64,000 nt of DNA from Oscillospiraceae bacterium (GTDB taxonomy: Bacteria > Bacillota > Clostridia > Oscillospirales > Oscillospiraceae): assembly GCA_009783555.1 (NCBI GenBank), contig WRDH01000007.1:1-64000 (forward strand), written 5' to 3'. The notes beneath the pieces are model-generated. The model saw only the letters and a list, made by a program, of their open reading frames with translations. It had not been told where the DNA came from and did no database searches. The translations under genes were made by a program, and so were the position numbers. Below, one piece after another: positions 1 to 9,582 of this stretch (position 1 is the stretch's first letter; the number at the start of each line of letters is the position of its first letter).

Positions 1-549
1 AGTCGCAATTCTCAAAACGCCGTTGTTCCCTGAATTGGGTATGTCGGGTATTGGTGTGTCCAAATCCAGCAGATCACCGAACCAGCGGTCCCGCATTTCG
101 GCAAGAGTTCCATCTGTTTCCATAACAGAGAGGAATGCATCAAAACTATCAATAACGGACTGATCATGGGAAATTCCAGCAACTTGAGCGGAAAAAATCT
201 CTTTAGGTACGGCAATTGCCTCAAAGCCGTTAAGCTGCGCTGCCATTACCTGAACAGCCGTCAGCGTATGCATATATCCGGCGACACGCCCTTGCCGCAC
301 ATCTTCGGCTGCCGAGGAACTGTCGTTATAGTTGACAGGGTTGCCACCGATCCGCTCTGTAGTGTTGTAAGTGAGCACACCGGTTATAACGGCAATGTCT
401 TTACCTTCAAAATATGTGTAATCGAGCGGTTCTTCTCTTAAGCTTGCTTGCGGTCTATCTTGCGTTGATTCTTCATTTACGGATGCACAAGCTGCCAGAA
501 GCGGAATAAGGAATACAAGCGTCAATAGCAGAATAAAAAGTCTTTTCAT
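1..549 (-). CDS. Family 3 solute-binding-type lipoprotein or sensor, 3' end outside window
   Basis: I read 183 codons from ATG at 549 to the window edge. The N-terminus is a lipoprotein signal (MKRLFILLLTLV, lipobox LLAAC). Residues about 40-165 resemble the periplasmic amino-acid-binding fold (SBP_bac_3), ending in the typical MRDRWFG. The last visible residues, NNGVLRIAT, look like the start of a second module of the same fold. The full protein may therefore be a tandem binding-protein sensor continued by a kinase or cyclase domain, or a plain binding protein. The start codon shares one base with the stop of the upstream GGDEF gene, so the two are translationally coupled. Family assignment is by pattern only. 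Confidence 0.7.
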   Translation of the reverse strand, partial: MKRLFILLLTLVFLIPLLAACASVNEESTQDRPQASLREEPLDYTYFEGKDIAVITGVLTYNTTERIGGNPVNYNDSSSAAEDVRQGRVAGYMHTLTAVQVMAAQLNGFEAIAVPKEIFSAQVAGISHDQSVIDSFDAFLSVMETDGTLAEMRDRWFGDLLDLDTPIPDIPNSGNNGVLRIAT

Positions 550-2084
550 CATTCTTTCAAACCCTCCAAATCTTTTTCGCCTTTCATACGCTTTTTATCC
601 TCATACATACGCTGGTCTGCGAGGGCGATTACATCGTCAAAGTTCTCTTCCGGTTTGTGCTTTGTTGCTGCGCCCATAGCGACCGACAGAACAAACGGTA
701 AATCATCACGATTTGCAAGTGCTTCCCGGATTTGATCCATAAACCTGTGTGTACCTTCTAAATCAGTACATGGCAGCAAAAAGATATATTCGTCGCCACC
801 GATTCTGGCAACAAAATAGGATTTTGGGAGAACTTTTTCAAAAACCTCGGCTATTGCTTGTAGCAGTAAATCGCCATACTTATGACCGAGTGTGTCATTT
901 ACTTGCTTTAACCCATTTGCATCACACACAATAACGCTGAGGGGCATATACTCATCTGTATTAAGTCTCTCTTTTGCCCCGTCATATGCCAACCGGTTTG
1001 CTATACCTGTCAGGTGATCCATACCCGCTTTTTTCTCAATTCGCTCAAGGAGAATACGATTTTGCGTGACATTAGTAAATATTGCGATTGTACCTATGGT
1101 TTTTGCTTTTTTGTCTGTCATTTCATACAAGCGAAGATTGAGTATAACTGTTATGCCATCATGCGTGAAAGAAATGTCTTGACCGTCCTCATTTTCCGAT
1201 TTCCCCTTAAATACCGCTCCTTTTTGCTTGAGCGTGTCCAGTATATCGGGAAGCAAACAGGAAACAGGGTCTATTCCCAAAGATGAAAACCATAACCTTG
1301 CACTTGCGTTAAAATCCTCGATCTTCTTGTCCCTGCTTAAAACCAAAATGATTTCATCCAAATAATCGAATACCTGCCCTTTGGCAAAACGGTTGAATAT
1401 GCTTTGGTTGCTTCTATACAAAGCAAAAAACATAAAAATCCCGGCTATTGCTGCACCCATGCCTGTCGGATCTACGCTTGTAGGCAAAATCTCCAGTAAA
1501 AATACTAAGTTGCCTGCCAACATAACACTAAAGGCGATAATGAACAAAGCGGAAGGAAGCCTGTAAAATTTTGGCATTTGCCTATAGCCATAAACCAGCA
1601 TAGCGGCACCGGCAATCGCAAAAACATAACTAAACGCTGTGTGTACCCAGAACCACACACCCCATGTTATTTCAACTATACGAACAGGAGAAATTGAAAT
1701 AATATTAACGGTTCTTAATAGGTCATGATTATATGAAGTCAACGCAACAAGTGCATTTAAAGAAGGTATGATAAACAGCAAAATCATTATATACGGAGGT
1801 ATCTTACGCTCCGGCAAATAATAGCGAAAGAAAACCAAAAATGTCGCAAGGGGCGAAAAGCCAACAAAAATCAACCCGATATTCCAAATATAAATATTTA
1901 GTTCGAGGTCTTTCACAAACAGTATTGCCATATCTATTATAAGCCATCCGATAACACAGAAACACAAAAATATAAACATGCCATTACGCCGTGTTTTGAT
2001 AAACATTATAATGGCGGATAAACAAATGATAATTTGAGTTATTAATAATGGTGTGTAAAACCCGAGTGCCGCTAAGTTGCTCAT
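549..2084 (-). CDS. 7TM sensor diguanylate cyclase (HK_7TM - PAS-like - GGDEF)
   Basis: The 511-residue protein should make cyclic di-GMP from two GTP at the membrane. Residues about 10-225 contain seven hydrophobic helices of the histidine-kinase N-terminal 7TM type, with the typical FFRYYLP. Residues about 235-345 look like a PAS-type sensor. Residues about 350-505 are a GGDEF domain with the active signature RIGGDEYIFLLP and the upstream DHLTGIANR motif. The RxxD product-inhibition site is absent: the aligned positions read PKSY. The start at 2084 follows a GGGGGA ribosome site. The gene lies 9 bp after the SpoIIE-type phosphatase and overlaps the next gene, inside a six-gene signalling operon. 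The ligand of the 7TM part is unknown. Confidence 0.88.
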   Translation of the reverse strand: MSNLAALGFYTPLLITQIIICLSAIIMFIKTRRNGMFIFLCFCVIGWLIIDMAILFVKDLELNIYIWNIGLIFVGFSPLATFLVFFRYYLPERKIPPYIMILLFIIPSLNALVALTSYNHDLLRTVNIISISPVRIVEITWGVWFWVHTAFSYVFAIAGAAMLVYGYRQMPKFYRLPSALFIIAFSVMLAGNLVFLLEILPTSVDPTGMGAAIAGIFMFFALYRSNQSIFNRFAKGQVFDYLDEIILVLSRDKKIEDFNASARLWFSSLGIDPVSCLLPDILDTLKQKGAVFKGKSENEDGQDISFTHDGITVILNLRLYEMTDKKAKTIGTIAIFTNVTQNRILLERIEKKAGMDHLTGIANRLAYDGAKERLNTDEYMPLSVIVCDANGLKQVNDTLGHKYGDLLLQAIAEVFEKVLPKSYFVARIGGDEYIFLLPCTDLEGTHRFMDQIREALANRDDLPFVLSVAMGAATKHKPEENFDDVIALADQRMYEDKKRMKGEKDLEGLKE

Positions 2085-2093
2085 AAATTCCCC

Positions 2094-3677
2094 CTAACCC
2101 CTATATCGCAGCATAAGCATGGTTATATCGTCTGCCTGTTCCACACCGTCTGCAAATATATCAATCTCATTTTTAATGGATACTGTAAACTCTTTTAGCG
2201 GCATACCAACATATCGGTTTGCTGCTTCAAGCAAGCATGGGTCGGAAAATAAGTCGTTTTCATTGTTCACCGCTTCGGTTATCCCGTCGGTATATAGAAA
2301 CAGCTCGTCGCCTTTATTCAATATGGCTTCGTATTGTTTATACACGATATCTTCCATGCCTGCAAGAATGAATCCCGGTTTTGTTTTAAACCATTCAAAA
2401 TGTTCTCCTGCTCTTTTGATAAGCGGAGGGTTATGTCCGGCGTTTACAAAAACGAATTTTCCCGTCGGTATGTCGAGATAGCCTAAAAACGCGGTAACAA
2501 ACATTCCCGCTTCGTTGTTTTCGCAAAGTAAATTATTCACGGTATCAAAGACTTCCGCCGGTGTCTTGCCATTCTGGGCATTATTCTTAATAAGTGTTTT
2601 TGTAATAACCATAAACAGCGCAGCGGGTACACCTTTTCCCGAAACATCCGCCATAACGACAGCAAGGGTGTTTTCGTCAACTAAAAAGAAATCGTAGAAA
2701 TCGCCGCCTACTTCTTTGGCAGGCTCCATGCTTGCGTATAAATCAAACTCGTCACGTTCGGGGAACGCAGGAAAAATACAAGGCAGCATACCGGTCTGTA
2801 TCTTCGTAGCGACATCTAACTCGGTTGCAATGCGCTCGCGGTCGGATGTTACCTTTTCAAGATTCTGCATATAATGTTTGATTGCATCGAGCATTCGATT
2901 AAAGCTCACTGACATATCTTGGAGTTCATCGCCCGTGTTTGCGACATTAAACCATTTTAATCCACCCTCATCCGCGGAAAAGTTTTTCATATGATTTGAC
3001 AGTCTTACAATATGGTTTAAAACCTGACGTTGTATCAAAATCAAAATCACCACAAAAAACAACGCATTGATACCAAGCGCGACGCTTAATATCTGAAAGG
3101 TTTGATTTCGCACATCGCGTAAAATAACATCCATACATATATCAACGCCAACTACCGCTTGGATTGAGCCATCCGGTGCAAAAACGGGGACATATGCCGA
3201 TGCGAGATGCCCGTATATTGAATCGGTTATTACTGTGCTGTCTTCGTTTATTCCTGATAGATAAGTTTTCAAAACATACTCATTTACAACCCACTCAGTT
3301 TCAATTTCCCCTAATTGAAAGATATGCTCCGGGTCATTGACTTCGGTGTAAATATCAAAAATATAGACGGACTCGTTTTTATGTAAACTCGGTCTGACAA
3401 CATAAAGGAATTCGATATTAAAGAATCTTTTTAAGTTTTGCAATCTTGTGAAGATATCATAGTATTCTTCATCCGTGCCGTGTTCAAGATAAGAATCAAG
3501 ATCAATGCCTTTAAGTATATCAGCAACCAATAATGCGGAGCTAAAAGCAAGGTCTGCATAGGAATCCACAACTTGGTTGTAGCTAAGTCTGTATGTGGTA
3601 TATCCTATAATCGTGGAAAGAAGTATGCCCATTATCAGGAATAAGGCGGCGACTTTGGTTTTAACACGTAGTTTCAT
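2094..3677 (-). CDS. Membrane PP2C/SpoIIE-type serine phosphatase with extracytoplasmic sensor and HAMP
   Basis: This 527-residue protein resembles RsbU/RsbP-type phosphatases, which dephosphorylate STAS anti-anti-sigma factors. A first membrane helix (residues about 8-30) and a second near 195-215 enclose a Cache-like sensor. A HAMP-type linker follows, then a PP2C domain from about 290 with metal-site motifs GGDFYDFF, MADVSGKG, YTDGITEA and DDITMLML. The start follows GAGGAG 7 bp upstream. A STAS protein, its natural substrate class, is encoded two genes upstream in the same operon. No RsbW-like anti-sigma kinase is visible in the window, so the partner-switch circuit is incomplete here. 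The output could be a sigma factor or another STAS-controlled target. Confidence 0.88.
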   Translation of the reverse strand: MKLRVKTKVAALFLIMGILLSTIIGYTTYRLSYNQVVDSYADLAFSSALLVADILKGIDLDSYLEHGTDEEYYDIFTRLQNLKRFFNIEFLYVVRPSLHKNESVYIFDIYTEVNDPEHIFQLGEIETEWVVNEYVLKTYLSGINEDSTVITDSIYGHLASAYVPVFAPDGSIQAVVGVDICMDVILRDVRNQTFQILSVALGINALFFVVILILIQRQVLNHIVRLSNHMKNFSADEGGLKWFNVANTGDELQDMSVSFNRMLDAIKHYMQNLEKVTSDRERIATELDVATKIQTGMLPCIFPAFPERDEFDLYASMEPAKEVGGDFYDFFLVDENTLAVVMADVSGKGVPAALFMVITKTLIKNNAQNGKTPAEVFDTVNNLLCENNEAGMFVTAFLGYLDIPTGKFVFVNAGHNPPLIKRAGEHFEWFKTKPGFILAGMEDIVYKQYEAILNKGDELFLYTDGITEAVNNENDLFSDPCLLEAANRYVGMPLKEFTVSIKNEIDIFADGVEQADDITMLMLRYRG

Positions 3678-3690
3678 TTATTACTCCTCG

Positions 3691-3719
3691 CAAGACAGGG
3701 GGACGGTTCATCTGTCTTG
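3691..3719. repeat. GGGGACGG palindromic repeat forming the 3' end of the 5'-nucleotidase gene
   Basis: A copy of the window-wide repeat (core GGGGACGGTTCATCTGTCTT) with complementary CAAGACAG/CTGTCTTG ends. Read on the minus strand, its AGATGA provides the last residue and the TGA stop of the gene ending at 3708. The gene's present 3' end is therefore inside the repeat. Confidence 0.85.
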
Positions 3720-5300
3720 TATTCTAACCCTACCTTCCGGCTCTGCCGTGATTACAGGGTTTGTCTCCAAATAGATGACAAACGCTTCCGCGTCGCCGCC
3801 GTAAAACACCAAATCCATGCCTCTTGCCATCATCGTATATCCGTCTCCACCGGCTGCAATAAATTCGACGGTAGCTACAATATAACTACTGTTTACATCG
3901 AAAGCCGTTCCGTCAGCCATTACTACGCTTACCACCCTTTGTCCGGGTTCTGCTTCGGGGTCAAACATAAAATGTATACCTGCAACTTGTATAAACAGAC
4001 CTGCGGGTTCGGGATACTCGCTAACACCATGCTCCAGTATTTCAAGAACATCGAGACCTGTCATTTCCAGAGTTATGATAAGGTTAGAAAAAGGCAGCAC
4101 AGTCAGCACATCACCCATGGTAATATCGCCTGCGCTAATACTCGTACGGATGCTGCCGCCGCCGATAAATGACATATCCGCTCCTGTAGCAAAAATCATA
4201 GAGTCTGTAACTAAGTTTGCAAGGTTTGTCTCGCCTGTACGTACGGATTCTCTTTCCCCGTCAAGGGTTACGGGCGTTGTTCCAACAACAACGCTTGTGA
4301 TGGACTCAACCCTTGCCTGACCCTCGGCGATTACCGCAATTATCGCTTCATCTGCCTTTAACTCTGTTTCATCATCTGCGTCCGGTACTTCTATCAAATG
4401 GGCTTCTTTAGTTTTAACTCCATTTTCAATCATAATTTCAACAATACCGATGTATTGTGCGTGGCTACCTGTTTGCGCTATCAATGTATTCCCTACAACT
4501 TTGCCGTTTTCAAGCAAGGTATGGCTGTGACCGTCGAGTACAACATCAATACCGTCTATAGCCGCCAACGCGTCACTGCGTTCGTTTTCTGCAGTGCTGT
4601 TGTCATCACCCAAATGGGTGAGAGCGATAATAATATCGCAATTTCGTTCTTTCAAAAGCTCAACTATTTCAGTCGCAATTTCAACAGGATCTTCAAAAAC
4701 TAACATACCCATATTTCTTGGGTCTGAGGATTTGGGAGTTTCCGGAGTACCAAGCCCAAATACGCCTACTGTCAGGTTTTCATAATCAATAATTGTATAA
4801 CGCTCAAAGATATACTCACCGTTGAACCTGACGTTCGCCGCAAGTAGTGGGAAATCCATCATGCCGGATAACTCAATTAACCTGTTCAATCCAAAATTAT
4901 ACTCATGGTTGCCCGTTACCATTGCATCGTAACCAACAGCATTCATAACCTGAACCATCGTTTCACCTTCGGTGAGATTGGTAGCCACCTGTCCATGCAA
5001 GCGGTCGCCCGCATCAAGAATCAAAACATTACCGCCATCTGCACGTATATCATTTGCAAGTTGAGATATGTACGGCTCTGCCTGTGTCCTGCCGTGGGTA
5101 TCATTCATGTGTAATATGGTAAGGCTTCCGCTGTTTGGCGGCGTTTCTTCATCGTTTTGATGTGTATTTTCGATTGGCGGTGTCAGTGCCGGTATCGGTG
5201 TTGATGTTATTTCTTCGTTTGCCGGTGCAGATGAGCACGCTGATAAAAGCGATAATATAAGTATGAGTACGAGTAAAAGTGATGTGGTTTTTCTTTTCAT
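3708..5300 (-). CDS. 5'-nucleotidase/UshA-family metallophosphoesterase lipoprotein
   Basis: The product (530 residues from ATG 5300) should hydrolyse nucleotides or related phosphoesters outside the membrane. A lipoprotein signal ends in LLSACSS. The N-terminal calcineurin-type domain shows the metal-ligand motifs LHMNDTHGR, LDAGDRLHG, TGNHEYNFG, THLG and DGHSH. The C-terminal 5'-nucleotidase domain shows GGGSIRT and the FSN-type substrate segment. I chose 5300 because an upstream in-frame start at 5330 would add residues before the signal peptide and overlap the preceding gene. AAAGG precedes 5300. It sits between a STAS gene and a PP2C gene, which is odd for a scavenging enzyme. Its stop codon comes from a repeat. 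Exact substrate unknown. Confidence 0.88.
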   Translation of the reverse strand: MKRKTTSLLLVLILILSLLSACSSAPANEEITSTPIPALTPPIENTHQNDEETPPNSGSLTILHMNDTHGRTQAEPYISQLANDIRADGGNVLILDAGDRLHGQVATNLTEGETMVQVMNAVGYDAMVTGNHEYNFGLNRLIELSGMMDFPLLAANVRFNGEYIFERYTIIDYENLTVGVFGLGTPETPKSSDPRNMGMLVFEDPVEIATEIVELLKERNCDIIIALTHLGDDNSTAENERSDALAAIDGIDVVLDGHSHTLLENGKVVGNTLIAQTGSHAQYIGIVEIMIENGVKTKEAHLIEVPDADDETELKADEAIIAVIAEGQARVESITSVVVGTTPVTLDGERESVRTGETNLANLVTDSMIFATGADMSFIGGGSIRTSISAGDITMGDVLTVLPFSNLIITLEMTGLDVLEILEHGVSEYPEPAGLFIQVAGIHFMFDPEAEPGQRVVSVVMADGTAFDVNSSYIVATVEFIAAGGDGYTMMARGMDLVFYGGDAEAFVIYLETNPVITAEPEGRVRIQDR

Positions 5301-5322
5301 GTGGATTATCCTTTTCTCGTCA

Positions 5323-5622
5323 TCACACAATAGTCAGCATGTCGGCAAAGCCTGTCATTTCGAAGACTTCCATGATTTCTTCCGAAACACCGGTCAGCGT
5401 CATGGACGCGCCTTTTGCTTTTGCGGCTTTTTCGCCCATTAAAAGTACGCGAAGCCCTGCCGATGAAACATAGACAAGCTCTGTGAAATCCAGTTCGATG
5501 TTTTTTGCGGTGTCAAATTCGGGAATCAACAATTCCTGTAAGCTTGGGGCGGTGGTTGTGTCCAGCCTGCCGGCCAGGGCGAAAGTGGATTTTTCTCCGG
5601 TTAGTGTCATGTTAATGTTCAT
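5323..5622 (-). CDS. STAS-domain anti-sigma factor antagonist
   Basis: A single-domain STAS protein of 99 residues. It carries the phospho-acceptor region YVSSAGLRVLL with the conserved serine, preceded by the beta-strand ELDFTEL. The start at 5622 is set by AAGGAG 7 bp upstream; the longer reading frame has no such site. Proteins of this family are released or sequestered by phosphorylation and bind anti-sigma kinases. The SpoIIE/PP2C phosphatase in the same operon is the likely activator. No kinase of the RsbW/SpoIIAB type is present nearby. The location next to an MCP recalls STAS proteins that tune chemoreceptor or cyclase pathways, but that is inference. Confidence 0.87.
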   Translation of the reverse strand: MNINMTLTGEKSTFALAGRLDTTTAPSLQELLIPEFDTAKNIELDFTELVYVSSAGLRVLLMGEKAAKAKGASMTLTGVSEEIMEVFEMTGFADMLTIV

Positions 5623-5664
5623 TTTTGTCTCCTTAATTATAATGTTTCTGGCTATTATCAATTT

Positions 5665-7758
5665 TTAATTTGAGCCGGGCGGCAAGCCCGGAATCCCGTC
5701 GTTTCCGTCTTTCAGCTTGAATTTTGCAATCAAATTCTCCATCATTATAGATTGTGCACTCATTTCCTGTGCCGACGCCGCGCTTTCTTGTGCTGCCGCA
5801 CTGTTTTGCTGGGTTACCTGTGATACTTGTCCGATCCCTTCATTGAGATGGTTGATAGCTGTAAGTTGCCCGTCCGATTCATTTGCGATTTGCTCGATGA
5901 TTCCGGTGCTTTGGTTTATACCCTCGACGATTCCTTTTAGAGACTCGGATGTTTCTGTTGCAATGCTCATGCCGAGATTGGCCTTGGAGACGGAGTTTTC
6001 AATAAGTCCTCCCGTGTCTTTAGCTGCCTCAGCACTCTTGGCAGCGAGGTTTCGCACTTCTTCTGCTACAACTGCAAATCCCTTACCGTGCTGTCCTGCT
6101 CTTGCTGCTTCCACGGCGGCATTCAAAGCGAGGATGTTGGTCTGGAAAGCAATGTCATCAATAACTTTTATTACCTTGCTTATTTTGCCGCTTGCATCGT
6201 TTATCTCCGTTACAGCCTGCATCATGCTGTCCATCTGTGTGCTGCCTTTTTCAGCGTTGCCCCTGATTATGTTCGACATATCAGCCGCTTCTCTGGCAAC
6301 AGCAGCATTTTTTCCGGTTAGCTCCCGAATTTTCTCAATGGAATCGGATAGTCCGTCAATTGCCGCAGATTGTTCCGATGCCCCGCCGGACAGGGATGAT
6401 GCGCCATCAGCGATCTGCTTTGAGCCGTTAGCCACTTGCCTGGCTGAGTTTTGGACTTCATTGAATAAATGGTTCAGGTTGGTTATCACTTTATTTAGTG
6501 AGTTTGCCATTGTATCATTATCGGACAGTGCCTTTATTTCAACTGTCAGGTCGCCGTTTGCAATGGTTTCCAGATCTTGGGATGCTTCAATTATATGGTC
6601 TATGAACACACCGCTGTCCTTTACAAGTTGACCGATTTCTCCGCCGCTCTCGATGGCTTGATTTAGAGCCCGGTCCTCCTCCGGTGTGTATATTATATCT
6701 CCCGTTGTGCCCGCTCGGCGCATAAAGCCCGACAGCGCAGCAAGAGGCCTGCCCATCTTTTTCCCTATAAAATATGCGACAATCAAAACAATCGTGTATG
6801 CGGTGACAAAGATAATTGAAAACCGGATCAGCGAAGCGGTAACTTCGGCGTTTACTTCGCTTTTTGGTGCTATAACATAAAGTTCGTAGTCATTAAATAA
6901 GATGGTTTTTGCTCCCATGTAGACTATATCGCCCAGCCGGATTTCAAAGACATCGCCCAGACTTGCACGGGCAACCTCCGCGAGCCTAGCCCTTTCGCTA
7001 TCGCTGAGTTGTTTTATTACATCGTTGCTTTCAAAAAACTCGCCGTGGCTGTCTCTTAGAAGGACAAACCCCGTGTTATATAATGTGATGTATTCTATCA
7101 GGTTTTCTATAAAACCGATACAGATATCCACACCGGCAATGCCTATAATCACTCCATCAATAATAACAGGCTCAGTATAGCTCACCATGACTGTCCCGTC
7201 AATCCATGCATATACAGGTGACCAGAATGGTGCTCTTGAATGATACGGACCGTAAAACCATTCCATATCCTCGGAATCCGCTTGCATATATTCCTCATAC
7301 GTCTGTGGCTCCGACTCCTCAATGCTGTAGCCATCATCTTCAAAGAAAATTTCTTGCACAAGCGGAAAACCCGCTAAATTAGGATGCACGGCGAAGTAGG
7401 CGGCATCTATAAAGTCGGAGTTCTCTATAGTACCCCTTACAAACCCGGACATGACGGGTCTTATATGAGTATCAAAATAATTTTCCGCATCCCTCTTATA
7501 TTCGTCAACATCAAAAATAGATTCCGCAAGCTTCCGTATAGCACCGCTCCTGTAAACCGCATCAAAAAACGCAGCAGTACTTTCTTCCGCGATGTCTGCG
7601 ATTTTGTATTGAAGGCTCAGGTTTGAATGCCTGCCAATCTCGGTTATAATACGGGTCTGCATATACCCTGCAACGCCACCGGCAACAATCAAGATGATTG
7701 TACCGACAAGAAAGGTAATTTGCGTTGACAGTTTTTTGAATTTGAATAGTTTTTTCAC
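5665..7758 (-). CDS. Methyl-accepting chemotaxis protein with Cache-type sensor
   Basis: A 697-residue chemoreceptor. A helix at about residues 13-33 and a second at about 305-325 bracket a large extracytoplasmic Cache-like domain. The cytoplasmic part has the conserved signalling tip [20 protein letters not shown] and [17 protein letters not shown]. The coiled coils carry Q/E-rich segments typical of methylation sites. The start is GTG at 7758, preceded by AAGGGG. No CheW-binding pentapeptide or cheA/cheW gene is visible in the window. It heads the six-gene signalling operon running to the left edge, so it may feed cyclic di-GMP or partner-switch signalling rather than motility. The ligand is unknown. 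Confidence 0.92.
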   Translation of the reverse strand: MKKLFKFKKLSTQITFLVGTIILIVAGGVAGYMQTRIITEIGRHSNLSLQYKIADIAEESTAAFFDAVYRSGAIRKLAESIFDVDEYKRDAENYFDTHIRPVMSGFVRGTIENSDFIDAAYFAVHPNLAGFPLVQEIFFEDDGYSIEESEPQTYEEYMQADSEDMEWFYGPYHSRAPFWSPVYAWIDGTVMVSYTEPVIIDGVIIGIAGVDICIGFIENLIEYITLYNTGFVLLRDSHGEFFESNDVIKQLSDSERARLAEVARASLGDVFEIRLGDIVYMGAKTILFNDYELYVIAPKSEVNAEVTASLIRFSIIFVTAYTIVLIVAYFIGKKMGRPLAALSGFMRRAGTTGDIIYTPEEDRALNQAIESGGEIGQLVKDSGVFIDHIIEASQDLETIANGDLTVEIKALSDNDTMANSLNKVITNLNHLFNEVQNSARQVANGSKQIADGASSLSGGASEQSAAIDGLSDSIEKIRELTGKNAAVAREAADMSNIIRGNAEKGSTQMDSMMQAVTEINDASGKISKVIKVIDDIAFQTNILALNAAVEAARAGQHGKGFAVVAEEVRNLAAKSAEAAKDTGGLIENSVSKANLGMSIATETSESLKGIVEGINQSTGIIEQIANESDGQLTAINHLNEGIGQVSQVTQQNSAAAQESAASAQEMSAQSIMMENLIAKFKLKDGNDGIPGLPPGSN

Positions 7759-8302
7759 GTTTTATACCCCTTTTTCTCTTTAGGTCATTACCAATTATCA
7801 CAACTTATTGGAATAATCACAACCGACTGCTATTATTTGCCTTTAATATCAAATGCGAACGGAGAATTCCCATTCGCATTTCTCAATATTTGTACAGATA
7901 ATAGCATATATTTGCGGGTTAATCAAGGGTAATGTTTTGCCAGGGTAATGCTTTGCAGAGCCTTGTTTGCGAGGCTTTAGATAGGAGGACAGTTCGTTTC
8001 GTCAAGGGTACTTCATATCAACTAACAAATAATTCATAAGCTTTTGAAAAGAATCTCGACTGTAATGGTTGAGGAGTTTTTAATTATCAAACTGCCTAAC
8101 ACCACACTCCAATTAAACAGAAACACTCTTATCCTTAAACCCCTTCCTGACTATAGAATTCAAGGAGTAAGGATGATGAATAAAGTCTTATACAAATATG
8201 ACATATAAATTAGAAAGCCGCTGTCCCTAAGGATAGCGACTCTCCGTCCGGCATTCACCGGACCTCTCATAGTTATATTACCACAACATTTGGAAAAGTC
8301 AA
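7759..8302. other. 544-bp intergenic region without a gene
   Basis: No convincing open frame. It holds a possible hairpin (AAATGCGAA at 7851-7859 with TTCGCATTT at 7873-7881), a short direct repeat AGGGTAATG near 7924-7954, a decayed GGACAGTTCGTTT stretch near 7988 that may be an old palindromic repeat, and the two-hairpin structure listed separately. Confidence 0.5.
8216..8263 (-). terminator. Two-hairpin structure downstream of the Abi gene
   Basis: On the minus strand, GTCCGG-TGAATG-CCGGAC (8263-8246) is followed by GTCGCT paired with AGCGGC (8240-8217) and then TTTC. It lies about 40 bp after the Abi stop. It could be a weak intrinsic terminator or a second structured RNA element of the Abi locus. 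Confidence 0.5.
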
Positions 8303-9292
8303 CTATAATCGACTGATATTACTATAAATTATCGGCGCAGTCTTAGGGATATCTCTTAATAACGATATGTGATTTATATCCTTAATGCCCAACGCTGTTC
8401 TCACTCTGTCAAATGCCTGTGAATGTATTGTGCTTCTTAACCCGGATAATAATAAGTCTACATTCGTCATTAGCGTATAATATTCATCTTCCGGAAGATA
8501 ATACTTCATGTAAACTAATAGATCAATTATTTTTCTACTCCGTTCTTTTGCATAACTTGGAGCGAGAACATTCATATAGTTTGTATTTACTCGGCTGTTA
8601 ATATGTTTTATTGTAAATATTCGTTCGTTGTGAGCGCAAGAATTTCGAACTGTTCGTAACCAGTGCAAACTTGCAATCAATAACTTATAATCAGGAAATC
8701 CTCTACTGTTAAAGATTCCGTATAACGATGCAATTGCTCTTTTAATGGAAGGTTTACTATAGTCAATAATATCGATGAGGGTTGAAAAATGAATTACTTT
8801 TATCATAATCCATGTTGGTACAAAAGCATGATGTTCCATATAGTGCCTGACATAATCTTGTTTTGCTCTGTCTATTTCGCTGAAAGCATGAGAAATAGCT
8901 TTAACAATCATTGATATATTTTTTGAAGTATCATACGCATCAAGCTCATACCATGCAATTTTACCCCGCTTATTTTCATCGTCAAATTTATATGCAGTAA
9001 TAGTCCGTACCTCCTCTTCAACTTGTGTTATATACTTAAACAGGAGTAAGCGTAAATCATCGTCAAACTTCTTTAAATTATACAAATCCATTATTCTTGT
9101 ACCGGTATAATATATATGAACACCATTGACTTCAGAAGCAATAAATGGCTCTTTATAGCCATTAACCAAATTAAAATACCCTATTCTGCTCAGCACTTCC
9201 TTATCTTTGGAACCTTTACAGATTATATTTTTGTCTGTCCGCAAATATTTCATTTGCTGATTATGAGTTAAGAACCTTTTATCATTTAACAT
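8303..9292 (-). CDS. Abi_2/AbiF-type HEPN abortive-infection protein
   Basis: The 329-residue protein matches the Abi_2 (AbiD/AbiF) family: N-terminal YFNLVNGYK segment, central helical region, and the HEPN nuclease signature R-x4-H in TVRNSCAHNERIF (residues about 215-227). HEPN proteins of this kind act as RNases whose activity blocks phage growth or the host cell. The start follows AGGAGG 7 bp upstream. The gene is monocistronic on the minus strand, with a strong promoter and a structured RNA upstream. That arrangement is known for AbiF loci, where a non-coding RNA is thought to restrain the toxin. No phage or transposon genes flank it. Family call is strong; the RNA link is inferred from position and structure. 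Confidence 0.88.
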   Translation of the reverse strand: MLNDKRFLTHNQQMKYLRTDKNIICKGSKDKEVLSRIGYFNLVNGYKEPFIASEVNGVHIYYTGTRIMDLYNLKKFDDDLRLLLFKYITQVEEEVRTITAYKFDDENKRGKIAWYELDAYDTSKNISMIVKAISHAFSEIDRAKQDYVRHYMEHHAFVPTWIMIKVIHFSTLIDIIDYSKPSIKRAIASLYGIFNSRGFPDYKLLIASLHWLRTVRNSCAHNERIFTIKHINSRVNTNYMNVLAPSYAKERSRKIIDLLVYMKYYLPEDEYYTLMTNVDLLLSGLRSTIHSQAFDRVRTALGIKDINHISLLRDIPKTAPIIYSNISRL

Positions 9293-9449
9293 GATTACCC
9301 CTCCTAGAAAGATTTATTTTCAGAACAATGTTTCTTTATACTATAAGTATGCAAGAACATGATTCGAAAAAGAGTGATTCTCAATATTTCGATAAAATAC
9401 TTGCAATATTTCATGCTAAGATATATACTAATCCACAGGAAACGACTAG

Positions 9450-9548
9450 TGCCTCGCCGATTTTCGGCGGCAGCCGGAGAGTGCGGACAACACCCTCCGA
9501 CCTGTATACGTATCTTCGCTACGTACACTAACGCATTAGCGTCGCCAC
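9450..9548 (-). ncRNA. Candidate AbiF-associated structured RNA
   Basis: About 100 nt predicted to start near 9548. Four consecutive hairpins can be drawn: CTAA/TTAG with a CGCA loop (9528-9539), a 9-bp stem with one mismatch around TACGTA (9504-9528), CGGAG/CTCCG (9475-9499), and CGCCGA/TCGGCG (9455-9469). The segment is far more GC-rich than its surroundings and has no convincing coding frame on either strand. It lies between a near-consensus promoter and the Abi gene, with about 160 nt before the Abi start and no terminator in between. I did not match it to a covariance model. Confidence 0.6.
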
Positions 9549-9553
9549 TGGTT

Positions 9554-9582
9554 ATTTTACAACGGTTTTCATAGTATCGCAA
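9554..9582 (-). promoter_or_regulatory. SigA-type promoter for the structured RNA and Abi gene
   Basis: On the minus strand the -35 is TTGCGA (9582-9577), the spacer is 17 bp and the -10 is TAAAAT (9559-9554). This places transcription start near 9547, at the first base of the hairpin-rich segment. Confidence 0.7.

Noticed and set aside
5717..6631. Plus-strand frame of 304 codons
   Set aside because: Antisense shadow of the MCP signalling domain; alanine/serine-rich composition with no start site.
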